From: Gammaproteobacteria bacterium
GTDB lineage: Bacteria; Pseudomonadota; Gammaproteobacteria; UBA11654
Direction: 5' to 3'
Assembly: GCA_018672815.1 (NCBI GenBank)
Contig: JABHDX010000092.1
Coordinates: 1-60,570 of the forward strand
DNA length: 60,570 nt
The notes beneath the pieces were generated by a model. The model saw only the letters and a program-made list of their open reading frames with translations, did not search any database and was not told the DNA's origin. The position numbers and the translations under genes are program-made. Shown here one piece after another: positions 20,141 through 28,745 of the stretch. Each line of letters begins with the position of its first letter. Position 1 is the stretch's first letter.

Positions 20141-20614
20141 ATACTTTACCAATAGTATCAAGATTATTGAGTACCCTGCTGCAATCAAATCATCGAATAT
20201 AACACCAACAGGATTCTTCATATTATTATCGATTAAATTAATAGGATATGGTTTAGCTATATCAAAAAGACGAAATATACAAAATGCACCAATTGCCCAA
20301 ATTGGATCTGGTGGTATAAAGTGAGCAACTAACATCATAGCTAATATTTCATCAACAACAATTTCTTTATGATCCTCAAAACCAATTACTTCCATAGATT
20401 TATAGATAGCAATAAAACTTATAAGTGTTAATGCTATAAAAAAGAGAAGACTGCTTATATTGGGATAAGATAGATGAGCATAAAATATATATAAACAAAG
20501 TCCTAGAGCGCTTCCAAAAGTCCCAGGTGCAAAAGGGATTAAACCAATGCCACCACCAGTTGAAATAAATAGAAAAGGATTAGTTATAACAAGTTTAAAT
20601 GTTAATTTTATAAT
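20129..20614 (-). CDS. pgpA: Phosphatidylglycerophosphatase A PgpA, apparently with an ATT (or ATA) start
   Basis: PgpA dephosphorylates phosphatidylglycerophosphate to phosphatidylglycerol in the inner membrane. The sequence contains STGGGIGLIPFAPGTFGS, IVVDEILAMM, FRLFDIAKPYPI and GVIFDDLIAAG, all conserved in PgpA, plus three to four hydrophobic segments. The first in-frame ATG (20395) would remove the essential PFAPGT region. The frame is open upstream to a TAA ending at 20615 and offers only ATT (20614) or ATA (20611). GGGAG lies four bases before the ATT. With either start the length is 160-161 residues, the normal size. The start overlaps the stop of the upstream methyltransferase. Gene identity is firm, the start codon inferred. 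Confidence 0.88.
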   Translation of the reverse strand: MIKLTFKLVITNPFLFISTGGGIGLIPFAPGTFGSALGLCLYIFYAHLSYPNISSLLFFIALTLISFIAIYKSMEVIGFEDHKEIVVDEILAMMLVAHFIPPDPIWAIGAFCIFRLFDIAKPYPINLIDNNMKNPVGVIFDDLIAAGYSIILILLVKYLLI

Positions 20615-21207
20615 TTAACTCCCATTATTGTTGAAGCAGACCAAAACCAATTAATTCTAAAATTGTCTGCACTTTGAATACAAATATTTAAAGATTTTAA
20701 CATTGATTCTATCTCATAACTGTACAAGCTGTTGTATGGCTTATAATCAAAAGTTTTTGTATAAAAGTTAGCCAACCTCATCATTATAGAATCCTGAGTC
20801 CAATCAGTAATGATTATTTTGCCAGATTTTTTTAACACTCGATAAGCTTCTTTTAAACATTGTTCCTGATTATCAAAGTGTCCAATACAATTAGATAAGA
20901 TCACCCAATCAAATTTCTCAGTATCAAAAGACAATTGGTCGGCTCTTTCTTTTTTAAGGTTAACTTTCTCAGAAACTTTTGTTGCAGCTTCATTGAGCAT
21001 GGCTTGATTAGAATCGATACCTGTTAAAGAAATATGAGGATATTTTCTCTCCATTATGTCTAAAAAAATACCAGTACCACAAGCTATATCCAATAACTCT
21101 GTTTCTCTCTCTACATGAATCAAATCTAATGACCTAGAAAAAGAAGCCAGACAATAAGTTCGCCATCTTTTATCATAAGTAGCAGCCCTATTAGTGTAAT
21201 CCAACAT
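20608..21207 (-). CDS. Class I SAM-dependent methyltransferase
   Basis: The 199-residue protein has the Rossmann S-adenosylmethionine motif ELLDIACGTGIFLDIMERKYP near residue 38, the acidic TGIDSNQAMLNEA, and the post-motif WVILSNCIGHFDN followed by RVLKKSGKIIITDW, typical of the Methyltransf_11 / UbiE-like group. The substrate cannot be told from sequence. It is inserted between thiL and pgpA, which are usually adjacent in gammaproteobacteria, and overlaps the inferred pgpA start. That hints at a lipid-soluble or quinone-like substrate, but this is guesswork. Confidence 0.8.
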   Translation of the reverse strand: MLDYTNRAATYDKRWRTYCLASFSRSLDLIHVERETELLDIACGTGIFLDIMERKYPHISLTGIDSNQAMLNEAATKVSEKVNLKKERADQLSFDTEKFDWVILSNCIGHFDNQEQCLKEAYRVLKKSGKIIITDWTQDSIMMRLANFYTKTFDYKPYNSLYSYEIESMLKSLNICIQSADNFRINWFWSASTIMGVKL

Positions 21208-21227
21208 TAATTTGATTTTTCTTTCAT

Positions 21228-22193
21228 TTAAAAATGTTCAAACGCTCCACCTGATAACTTAAAATCAGTACCGTTATCATCCAATAGTTTGAGATTTTTT
21301 TCTTTTATTTCTCCAACACAAGTCACGAAAACTTTATTTGTTGATTCATACTCTTTGTGAAAATCTTTTTTTAACTCTCTTGGTATAGTAAAGCATAATT
21401 CATAATCATCACCTCCAAGGAGCGCTGCATTGATAGCTTCTTCTCGTTCTATATTATTTGATAATAATTCAGCTATTGGTAAATTTGAAACCTTAATCTC
21501 AGCACCAACATTACTGGCTTTAATAATCTTCTGTAGATCTGAGTAAAAACCATCCGAAATATCAATCATGGAACTAGCAAACCGACTAATCACTTTCGAT
21601 TCTTCGAGTCTAGGATTGGGATATAAAAAATCTTGAATAAGTTGTATAGATGAACTATTTTTGTTGCCCTGTTGTATATTTTTTAAGCCTTGTGATGCAT
21701 TTCCTAAAAAACCAGTGACATAAACTAAGTCCCCAATTTTAGCAGTGCTTCTTTGAATAAATTTATTTTTAGGAACGGAGCCTTGCAATGTTACAGAAAA
21801 TAGCTCTGGACCAGAAATGGTGTCTCCACCAATAAGTGAGACATTATACTCATTAGCTAACTGTGAAAATCCTGTTATAAATTGATCTAACCATAATTGA
21901 TTAATTGAAGGCCTACTAAATACTAAACTTGCCCATAATGGTTTTGCTCCCATTGCAGCCATATCACTTAAATTAATAGCTAAGCAACGATGGCCTATGG
22001 CTTGTGCTTCAATCCCTTTGGGATAATGAATACCTTCTGCAATCGCATCAGTTGTAGTCACTAAGTGATAATTAGAATCTATGCATGTAACAGCTCCATC
22101 ATCGCCGATACCCTGAATGATTTTTTTATAATGATTAGTAGAGGTTTTTTGTTTTAATGCATCAATGATTTCTATTTCTGAAACTGGAGTCAT
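21228..22193 (-). CDS. thiL: Thiamine-monophosphate kinase ThiL
   Basis: ThiL phosphorylates thiamine monophosphate to thiamine pyrophosphate with ATP. Motifs are IQGIGDDGAVTCID near residue 26, TTDAIAEGIHYPKG, NLSDMAAMGAKPLWA, GGDTISGP, IDISDGFYSDL and LGGDDYELCF. The 321 residues are normal. The ATG shares its last base with the nusB stop (TAATG), indicating coupled translation. nusB-thiL-pgpA is the common order in gammaproteobacteria. Confidence 0.95.
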   Translation of the reverse strand: MTPVSEIEIIDALKQKTSTNHYKKIIQGIGDDGAVTCIDSNYHLVTTTDAIAEGIHYPKGIEAQAIGHRCLAINLSDMAAMGAKPLWASLVFSRPSINQLWLDQFITGFSQLANEYNVSLIGGDTISGPELFSVTLQGSVPKNKFIQRSTAKIGDLVYVTGFLGNASQGLKNIQQGNKNSSSIQLIQDFLYPNPRLEESKVISRFASSMIDISDGFYSDLQKIIKASNVGAEIKVSNLPIAELLSNNIEREEAINAALLGGDDYELCFTIPRELKKDFHKEYESTNKVFVTCVGEIKEKNLKLLDDNGTDFKLSGGAFEHF

Positions 22194-22648
22194 TAACTCA
22201 ATCCAAATTCTTTATTTTTATTCTTACTCACTGAATCTAGAATAGCATTAACATATTGAAAACTACCATCGGCTCCAAAAGTTTTAGCGAGCTCAATGGC
22301 TTCGTTCATAATAACGGTTTCTGGAATGTCTTCACAGTAGAGCATTTCATAAGAGCCTATCCATAAAATACTGAGTTCAATAGGATCAATCTGTTTAATT
22401 TTTCGATCTAAAAAAGGAGTTATGTCCTCACTTAATTGATTTGTATTTTTAAGAATATGCTCCAATAGAAACTTGAAATATTTTTGGTCAATCCTCTTAT
22501 ATTCACTCAGAGTCTTTGCTTGCTTTAGAAGAGATTGCAAATTATCAGCATTAATCTGATATTGATAAAGAGCTTGCACAAGCAATTCCCTGGATCCAGT
22601 TCTACCTCTTCCAGAAAATCTTTTTTCTTTTTCTTCATTCTGAGTCAT
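22193..22648 (-). CDS. nusB: Transcription antitermination factor NusB
   Basis: NusB with NusE (S10) binds boxA in rRNA leaders and supports antitermination of rRNA operons. The helical core has RELLVQALYQYQINADN, FLDRKIKQIDPIELSILWIGSYEML and VIMNEAIELAKTFGADGSFQYVNAILDSV, all standard. Length (151) is normal. It follows ribF by 22 bases; in most relatives ribH directly precedes nusB, so ribF is an insertion in the conserved order. Confidence 0.95.
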   Translation of the reverse strand: MTQNEEKEKRFSGRGRTGSRELLVQALYQYQINADNLQSLLKQAKTLSEYKRIDQKYFKFLLEHILKNTNQLSEDITPFLDRKIKQIDPIELSILWIGSYEMLYCEDIPETVIMNEAIELAKTFGADGSFQYVNAILDSVSKNKNKEFGLS

Positions 22649-22670
22649 TCTGATACTGTGTTCTTAAAAT

Positions 22671-23606
22671 TTAAATATTACTAAAATATTGTATAGCTTT
22701 CTCTCGATCCACTTTGAGTTGATTCTTCAGTTCACTAAGATCATTAAATTTCTGTTCATCTCTCAAATAATCTAAAAATTCTACATTGATATATTTCAAA
22801 TAGATATCTTGATCAAAATTTAATAAATGGATTTCTAAACAAAGTTCCTCTCCTCCCACAGTAGGTTTAAAACCAATATTTGCAATCCCTGGAATTTCTT
22901 TATTCATACTCTCAATCCTTACTTTGACATAGAAAACACCTCTAAGTGCTGAATCTAATCTACTAAGATTGATATTTGCTGTTGGAAATCCAATTGTTTT
23001 TCCAAGAGACTTGCCACGAATAACTCGGCCAGTTATGGAGTAGTTTCTACCTAATATTTTATTGGCTCTAGGTAAATGATTTTTCATCAAATATTCTCTA
23101 ACCAAACTGCTGGATACTCGAGAGTTATTATTAATAATGCTGCTTAACTGTAAGACTTTAAAATTATTAGTCTTACCAGACTCTATTAAATCTATTACTG
23201 AACCGGATCGATTTTTTGCAAATTTAAAATCATCACCAATAATTAAATATTTAATATTAAATAAATTAATTAGATGCTTACTTATAAATTCACTTGGAGA
23301 CAAGTTTTCCATAGTCTCATCAAAAGGTGGGGCATAAAAATAGTCTAGTTGATATTGATTGACCAAGAGAAATTTATCTCTTAACGAAGTCAATCTTTGT
23401 TTGTGCCTTTTTTTAGAAAAGTATTCATTGGGAGTGGGCTCAAATGTAAAGAATACTGAGGGTAAATTGATCTCTTTTGATTTTTTTATTAATTCATTAA
23501 TTAATGCTTGATGGCCTAAATGTATTCCATCAAAAATACCAATTGTGGCAACTGATCCATTCTTAAATAATGGATTATTATTCTCAGGTCGTCTAATAAA
23601 TTTCAT
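22671..23606 (-). CDS. ribF: Bifunctional riboflavin kinase / FAD synthetase RibF
   Basis: RibF turns riboflavin into FMN and then FAD. The N-terminal nucleotidyltransferase domain has ATIGIFDGIHLGHQALI near residue 22 and the ISSSLVREYL-type region (here SRVSSSLVREYL). The C-terminal kinase domain has GRVIRGKSLGKTIGFPTANI, GVFYVKV and GIANIGFKPTVGG. The 311 residues are normal. In most gammaproteobacteria ribF sits next to ileS; here it lies between ribH and nusB, so synthesis and activation of riboflavin are in one gene run. Confidence 0.95.
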   Translation of the reverse strand: MKFIRRPENNNPLFKNGSVATIGIFDGIHLGHQALINELIKKSKEINLPSVFFTFEPTPNEYFSKKRHKQRLTSLRDKFLLVNQYQLDYFYAPPFDETMENLSPSEFISKHLINLFNIKYLIIGDDFKFAKNRSGSVIDLIESGKTNNFKVLQLSSIINNNSRVSSSLVREYLMKNHLPRANKILGRNYSITGRVIRGKSLGKTIGFPTANINLSRLDSALRGVFYVKVRIESMNKEIPGIANIGFKPTVGGEELCLEIHLLNFDQDIYLKYINVEFLDYLRDEQKFNDLSELKNQLKVDREKAIQYFSNI

Positions 23607-23640
23607 AGTTTCAGTTATTACTAGAGATAAACAAAAAGAT

Positions 23641-24081
23641 TTAGCTTTTTGTCAGTACATTGATCATACCAACTACGGCAAGAGCGGCTTCATGACCTTT
23701 ATTGCCAGTGTCACTTCCTGACCTTTCTATTGCTTGCTCCATTGTGTCGCAAGTCAATACTCCAAAACCAATAGGAATCATATTATCTAAAGCAACTGTC
23801 ATTATTCCTGATGTTGTCTCAGCTGCGATAAAATCAAAATGAGGTGTTGCACCTCTGATGATTACACCTAGAGCTATGATGGCTTCATAATCTCCAGATA
23901 GTGCAATTTTTTTTGCCATAAGAGGTATTTCAAAAGCACCTGGCACTCTAACAATATCAATTATTTCCTCATTATAACCATTATTATTAAGTGTTTTCAT
24001 TGAGCTCTCTATCATAGAATTCACTAAAAACTCATTGAATGTTGAAGCAATGATAGAGATTTTTTTTGCATTCGAGTGCAT
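23641..24081 (-). CDS. ribH: 6,7-dimethyl-8-ribityllumazine synthase RibH
   Basis: RibH condenses 5-amino-6-ribitylaminouracil with dihydroxybutanone phosphate to the lumazine precursor of riboflavin. Motifs are STFNEFLVNSMIESSMKTL, VPGAFEIPLMAKK, ALGVIIRGATPHFDFIAAET with the catalytic histidine, and FGVLTCDTMEQAIERSG. The 146 residues are normal. It is three bases from ribBA. A small perfect inverted repeat (23631-23652) overlaps its stop codon and could mildly reduce readthrough to ribF. Confidence 0.95.
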   Translation of the reverse strand: MHSNAKKISIIASTFNEFLVNSMIESSMKTLNNNGYNEEIIDIVRVPGAFEIPLMAKKIALSGDYEAIIALGVIIRGATPHFDFIAAETTSGIMTVALDNMIPIGFGVLTCDTMEQAIERSGSDTGNKGHEAALAVVGMINVLTKS

Positions 24082-24084
24082 AAC

Positions 24085-25215
24085 CTAGATTCCTTCTTTA
24101 TCTATATATTCTAATATTTCAAGATCAAATCCAGATATTGCTTGCATTTGTTTTGGTTCACTCACGACTCTCATTTTTTTAATTCCTATTTCTCTTAATA
24201 TTTGTGAACCAGTACCATAATTTCTTAAAATTGAGTTGTTGTTATTACTGATCTTATTTTCTTTACTTTTTGATAAATTCTTAACAGCATTTATCAAGTC
24301 TTTTGGTAGTTCTTGGTAGCATAATACAACCAAAACAGCTGTGTCCGATTGAGCAATTTGTTTCATAGCAGATTTTAATGGCCAGCCTAAATTATCATTA
24401 TCGATTCCAATTGAATCTCTTATCGTATTACTAACATGGACTCTGACGAGTGGAATAGAACTTTCGTGAATAGTGCCCTTAGTTAATGCAAAGTGAATTT
24501 CTTTATTAATGTGATCTTGAAATGTTATTAGATTAAATTTTCCATATTCTGTATTAATTTTTTCTTCATGAATTTTTTCGATAGATTGCTCGTTAGACAT
24601 TCTATAGCGAATTAAATCTGCAATAGTGCCTATATTTATTCCATGTTTTTTGCCAAATTCAACCAAATCTGATCTTCTTGCCATGCTTCCATCTTCATTA
24701 AGAATCTCAACAATAACTGATGCAGCTGTCAACCCAGCAAGTCTAGCTAAATCACAACCGGCTTCAGTATGGCCTGCTCTAGTTAATACTCCGCCTGGTT
24801 TAGCCATTAAAGGAAAAATATGGCCTGGCTGTACAAGATCTTCTGGTTTTGCATTTGGAGCAGTTGCAACTTTCACTGTTCGAGCTCTATCTTGAGCGGA
24901 TATACCAGTCGTCACTCCTTCAGAAGCTTCAATAGAGACTGTGAAGTTAGTGGCCTCTAATCCATTATTTTGTGTGGACATTAAAGGCAAACGAAGCATA
25001 TTGCATCTGCTTTGTGTGAGTGTAAGACATATCAAACCTCGGCCGTTTTTAGCCATAAAATTAATATCTTCAGGTGTTACTTTATCGGCCGCAATAATTA
25101 AATCACCTTCATTTTCACGATCTTCATCATCAACAATGATGACCATCTTACCCGACCTCAAGTCATCAAGTATGACTTCAATAGGGGTGAATTCTATCTT
25201 ATCTTTAATGCTCAT
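24085..25215 (-). CDS. ribBA: DHBP synthase fused to a degenerate GTP cyclohydrolase II domain (RibBA/RibBX type)
   Basis: The N-terminal half (residues 1 to about 205) is a complete 3,4-dihydroxy-2-butanone-4-phosphate synthase with VDDEDRENEGDLIIAAD, TGISAQDRA, and RAGHTEAGCDLARLAGL. The C-terminal half aligns with GTP cyclohydrolase II but reads SIPLVRVHVSNTIRDSIGID where active enzymes have three zinc-binding cysteines (CLTGD..CDCG). None is present, so this half should not hydrolyse GTP. A proteobacterial variant of this kind has been called RibBX. A separate ribA must then exist outside the window. Length (376) fits the fusion. It lies between ribH and ribE. Confidence 0.93.
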   Translation of the reverse strand: MSIKDKIEFTPIEVILDDLRSGKMVIIVDDEDRENEGDLIIAADKVTPEDINFMAKNGRGLICLTLTQSRCNMLRLPLMSTQNNGLEATNFTVSIEASEGVTTGISAQDRARTVKVATAPNAKPEDLVQPGHIFPLMAKPGGVLTRAGHTEAGCDLARLAGLTAASVIVEILNEDGSMARRSDLVEFGKKHGINIGTIADLIRYRMSNEQSIEKIHEEKINTEYGKFNLITFQDHINKEIHFALTKGTIHESSIPLVRVHVSNTIRDSIGIDNDNLGWPLKSAMKQIAQSDTAVLVVLCYQELPKDLINAVKNLSKSKENKISNNNNSILRNYGTGSQILREIGIKKMRVVSEPKQMQAISGFDLEILEYIDKEGI

Positions 25216-25224
25216 AAATCCTTA

Positions 25225-25812
25225 CTATTGGGTAATTATTCTCTCAACATAGCGCGCTAGCATATCAAATTCTATATTAACAATCGTCCCTTCTTTATAT
25301 TCGCTCATTATTGTTGTTTCTTTTGTATGGGGTATGATTGCCACTTCAAATCCTTTATCGATTAATTTATTAACGGTCAGACTGACTCCATTGATTGAAA
25401 TTGAACCTTTTTTAGCAATCAAATGACATTCTGATTTAGTCTCAAATTGCATAATGGTGGAATTTCCATCAGGAATGACTTGAGTTACTTCAGCCATGTG
25501 GTCAACATGCCCAAACACAAAATGACCATTAATTGTGTCTCCCAGAGCTAATGATTTTTCAATATTAGCCCATGAACCTTGCTCCAATAAGCCTAAATTA
25601 CTACAGGTGATAGTTTCTCTTGAAACATCGACAGTAAAGCTATTAGTACTGAGTTCAATAGCAGTTAAGCAGACGCCATTAACTGCAATACTGCCCCCAA
25701 TAGCAACATCAGTAAAAGTTAGTTCTTCAGAATTGAAGACCATTCTATAATCATTACCTTTAGAACTTAACTCTATAAGTTGTGCTTTGCCTTCAATAAT
25801 TCCACTAAACAT
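25225..25812 (-). CDS. ribE: Riboflavin synthase RibE (alpha chain)
   Basis: RibE dismutates two lumazines to riboflavin and the ribitylaminouracil. The two lumazine-binding repeats are visible: MFSGIIEGKAQLIEL with IAVNGVCLTAIEL in the first, and HFVFGHVDHMAEV with ISINGVSLTVNKL in the second. The 195 residues are normal. The start overlaps the ribD stop by 8 bases. Some databases call this protein RibC; I use the E. coli name for the trimeric enzyme. Confidence 0.95.
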   Translation of the reverse strand: MFSGIIEGKAQLIELSSKGNDYRMVFNSEELTFTDVAIGGSIAVNGVCLTAIELSTNSFTVDVSRETITCSNLGLLEQGSWANIEKSLALGDTINGHFVFGHVDHMAEVTQVIPDGNSTIMQFETKSECHLIAKKGSISINGVSLTVNKLIDKGFEVAIIPHTKETTIMSEYKEGTIVNIEFDMLARYVERIITQ

Positions 25813-26893
25813 TTTCTATTTTTCTCAGAATAACTTTGATATCTGGTCCAATCTGATCGATATCGTTAATTTTAAAATTATATTTCTCTGACATCTCATG
25901 AAGAATAGGTAAATCAAAAATTCCTCGAGCTTTATCGCCTAAGAAACATGGCGCTAGATAAAGAACTATTTCATCTATTAAATTCTGTTTAAGAAATGCG
26001 CCATTGAGAATTGAGCCTGCCTCAATCAAAATTTCATTCATTTCTTCTACGCCAAGATCTTTTATAACATCCAATAAAGAAACTCTGCCCTCTATTTCTT
26101 TTGTTGTTCTTATGATATTTCTGATTTGTGATTCATTATGATCTTTTTTCAAAGAATAAATGTATTTTTCGCCCGGTAATTTTAAGATATTTTCATCACC
26201 CACTATTCTAAGATTCGAATCCAGAATAATCCTTTTTGGTTGATGCTCATTTTTAAAATTATTAAGCCTTACATTCAATGATGGATTATCAGCCAAAATA
26301 GTCGAAATAGAAGTTAAAATGCCGCAACTTCGTGCTCTATATTTTTGCACATCTTTTCTTGATTCCTCAGATGTAATCCATTGACTTTTTCCATTTTTCA
26401 AAGCCGTTCTTCCATCTAGGCTTGCTGCAATCTTGGTTCTTATAAAAGGAAGTCCTTTATTCATTCTCTTTAAAAAACCAAGATTAATCTCTTTTGATTC
26501 ATTCTCCAAAAGGCCATTCTCAACCTCAATTCCAGAGGACTGTAATAACTCTTTACTATTGCCAAAAACTTTTGGATTTGGATCATTCATTGCAAAAAAA
26601 ACTTTTTTCACTTTAGCTTCTATTAAAGCATTCACACATGGTGGTGTATTGCCAGTATGGGTACAGGGTTCTAATGTTATATAGACTGTTGAATTAACAG
26701 CGTTTTCTCCAGCATCATTTAAAGCCATAACTTCTGCATGTGACTGGCCTGTTTGATTATGCCAGCCTTGACCAATAACTTTATCATCTTTTACAATTAC
26801 ACATCCTACTCTAGGATTTGGCATGCAAGTATTGATTCCTTTTTTTGCAAGATCAAGAGATAGACTCATATACTTAATATCATTTTTTTTCAT
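25805..26893 (-). CDS. ribD: Bifunctional diaminohydroxyphosphoribosylaminopyrimidine deaminase / reductase RibD
   Basis: RibD deaminates and then reduces the pyrimidine intermediate of riboflavin synthesis. The deaminase domain has SHAEVMAL (zinc ligand and catalytic Glu near residue 50) and EPCTHTGNTPPCVNALI. The reductase domain has RTKIAASLDGRTAL, QWITSEESRKDVQKYRA and LIEAGSILNGAFL. The 362 residues are normal. It overlaps nrdR by 14 bases, so nrdR-ribD-ribE is one tightly coupled unit. Confidence 0.95.
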   Translation of the reverse strand: MKKNDIKYMSLSLDLAKKGINTCMPNPRVGCVIVKDDKVIGQGWHNQTGQSHAEVMALNDAGENAVNSTVYITLEPCTHTGNTPPCVNALIEAKVKKVFFAMNDPNPKVFGNSKELLQSSGIEVENGLLENESKEINLGFLKRMNKGLPFIRTKIAASLDGRTALKNGKSQWITSEESRKDVQKYRARSCGILTSISTILADNPSLNVRLNNFKNEHQPKRIILDSNLRIVGDENILKLPGEKYIYSLKKDHNESQIRNIIRTTKEIEGRVSLLDVIKDLGVEEMNEILIEAGSILNGAFLKQNLIDEIVLYLAPCFLGDKARGIFDLPILHEMSEKYNFKINDIDQIGPDIKVILRKIENV

Positions 26894-27401
26894 CTTTTCT
26901 TTCTTCTTCTGGGAAGATAGATATTTGTGATTTTCTTTCCTCTGAGTTAGGAGTATCCCTTAACGATTCAATTTCTTTTTCAAACTCTTCAATATCTTGA
27001 AATCTCCTATAAACTGAGGCGTACCTTACAAAGGCAACTTCATCAACTTGTTTTAATTCGTCCATAACTATTTCGCCTAACATTCTAGACTGGATCTCTC
27101 TCTCGCCCATTTTTTGTACTTTACGAACAACTCTGGATATTAACTCTTCAATGAGTTCAATACTCAGTGGTCTTTTTTCTGTTGCTATTAAAATTCCATT
27201 TCTCAATTTACTCTCATTAAAAGGCTCTCTGGACTGATCTCGTTTTACTAACTTAGGAAGGACAAACTCAGCTGACTCAAAAGTAGTGAATCTATCCTTG
27301 CATTGAATACACTCCCTTCTTCTTCTGATTTGATAGCCATCGCCAGCAAGTCTAGAGTCGACTACTTTGGTTTCTTGATTACCACAATATGGACAATGCA
27401 T
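26880..27401 (-). CDS. nrdR: Transcriptional repressor NrdR
   Basis: NrdR represses ribonucleotide reductase genes when dATP is high. The N-terminal zinc ribbon has CPYCGNQETKVVDSR and CIQCKDRFTTFE, followed by the ATP-cone with LVKRDQSREPFNESKLRNGI. The 173 residues include a slightly longer acidic tail than usual. It lies between glyA and ribD, the common gammaproteobacterial position. I looked for paired NrdR boxes in front of genes in the window and saw none. Confidence 0.95.
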   Translation of the reverse strand: MHCPYCGNQETKVVDSRLAGDGYQIRRRRECIQCKDRFTTFESAEFVLPKLVKRDQSREPFNESKLRNGILIATEKRPLSIELIEELISRVVRKVQKMGEREIQSRMLGEIVMDELKQVDEVAFVRYASVYRRFQDIEEFEKEIESLRDTPNSEERKSQISIFPEEERKDEKK

Positions 27402-27406
27402 TCTCT

Positions 27407-28663
27407 TTATCTTGAAGTATAGACTGGAAATTTTTCGCAGAGTTCTAGAACTTGTTTTCTTATTGTAAGTTGTACTGCTTTATCCTCAATATTACTAAGA
27501 ACAGCAATCATCATCTTAACTAGCATCTTGATTTCTTCCTCTCTAAAGCCTCTGGTAGTAATAGCAGGTGTTCCTATTCTTAATCCACTCGTTACCATAG
27601 GAGATCTTTTATCATTAGGAACTGAATTCTTATTCAATGTAATATTTGATTGCCCTAATGCGAACTCTGCATCTGCTCCTGTTATATCTTTGTCCATTAA
27701 ATCAACTAAAAATAAATGACAATCGGTACCCCCAGAAACAATCTGATAGCCATTTTTTTGAAATAAAGAAGCCATCAGTTGAGCATTGGAAATAACTTGT
27801 TTTTGATAATTTTTAAATTCAGGAGCCATTGCTTCTTTAAAGGCATGGGCTTTAGCGGCTATTACATGCATTAGTGGACCACCTTGCGTACCAGGAAAAA
27901 CCTGCTTATTAATGGCTTTCTCTATCTCATCATTTTTTCTTGCAAGAATAATTCCTCCTCTTGGACCTCGTAATGTTTTATGAGTAGTGGAAGTTGTAAC
28001 ATCGGCAATAGGAACAGGATTTGGATAACACCCAGCTGCAACTAAACCTGCAATATGGGCCATATCCACTAATAGGTATGCCCCCACAGAATCTGATATT
28101 TCTCTAAATTTCTGCCAATCTGCTATTCTTGAGTAAGCTGAAAAACCACCTACAATCATCTTCGGTTTGTGTTCTAGAGCCAGTCTTTCCAGCTGATTAT
28201 AGTCAATCTCTCCAGTTTTATCGCTCAACCCATATGAAATAAAATTATAAAGCTTGCCAGAAAAATTTACTTTCGCCCCATGAGTTAAATGCCCACCTTC
28301 GGATAAGCTCATACCTAAAATAGTATCTCCAGGATTTAGTAAAGACATGTAGACTGCCATATTAGCCTGAGACCCAGAATGAGGTTGAACGTTTGCAAAA
28401 TCTGCTTTAAACAATTCTTTTGCCCTATCAATGGCTAAAGACTCTGCAACATCAACATGTTCACAACCACCATAATACCTTCTATTCGGATAGCCTTCTG
28501 CATACTTATTAGTTAAAACAGAACCTTGTAAGGCCATAACAGATGAGCTTGCATAATTCTCTGAAGCAATGAGCTCAATATGTTCTTCTTGTCTTTGTTC
28601 CTCAGCTAGAACAGCAGAACGAAGTTCATTATCCAAAGTGTTGATTATTTCACTAGTACTCAT
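27407..28663 (-). CDS. glyA: Serine hydroxymethyltransferase GlyA
   Basis: GlyA interconverts serine and glycine, moving the one-carbon unit to tetrahydrofolate. The PLP-binding lysine is in [16 protein letters not shown] near residue 230; [24 protein letters not shown] and [13 protein letters not shown] are standard. The 418 residues are normal. It feeds FolD and purine synthesis. It starts the glyA-nrdR-rib run, with an 82-base gap to purL that probably holds its promoter. Confidence 0.97.
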   Translation of the reverse strand: MSTSEIINTLDNELRSAVLAEEQRQEEHIELIASENYASSSVMALQGSVLTNKYAEGYPNRRYYGGCEHVDVAESLAIDRAKELFKADFANVQPHSGSQANMAVYMSLLNPGDTILGMSLSEGGHLTHGAKVNFSGKLYNFISYGLSDKTGEIDYNQLERLALEHKPKMIVGGFSAYSRIADWQKFREISDSVGAYLLVDMAHIAGLVAAGCYPNPVPIADVTTSTTHKTLRGPRGGIILARKNDEIEKAINKQVFPGTQGGPLMHVIAAKAHAFKEAMAPEFKNYQKQVISNAQLMASLFQKNGYQIVSGGTDCHLFLVDLMDKDITGADAEFALGQSNITLNKNSVPNDKRSPMVTSGLRIGTPAITTRGFREEEIKMLVKMMIAVLSNIEDKAVQLTIRKQVLELCEKFPVYTSR

Positions 28664-28745
28664 GATTATCCTTATATTAAGAGATGCATTTAAATTCTAC
28701 TCACTTCATCTCTATTGTTCGATCAATTATTAAATCTTTATTTAT

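Noticed and set aside
23631..23652. Perfect 8-bp inverted repeat across the ribH stop codon
   Set aside because: Mostly A/T, half of it runs of A and T, and with no long T run; it is probably composition, though weak attenuation is possible.
24085..27401. Possible FMN riboswitch before the rib genes
   Set aside because: The gaps between genes are a few bases or negative, with no room for an RFN element; none was seen upstream of nrdR or glyA either.
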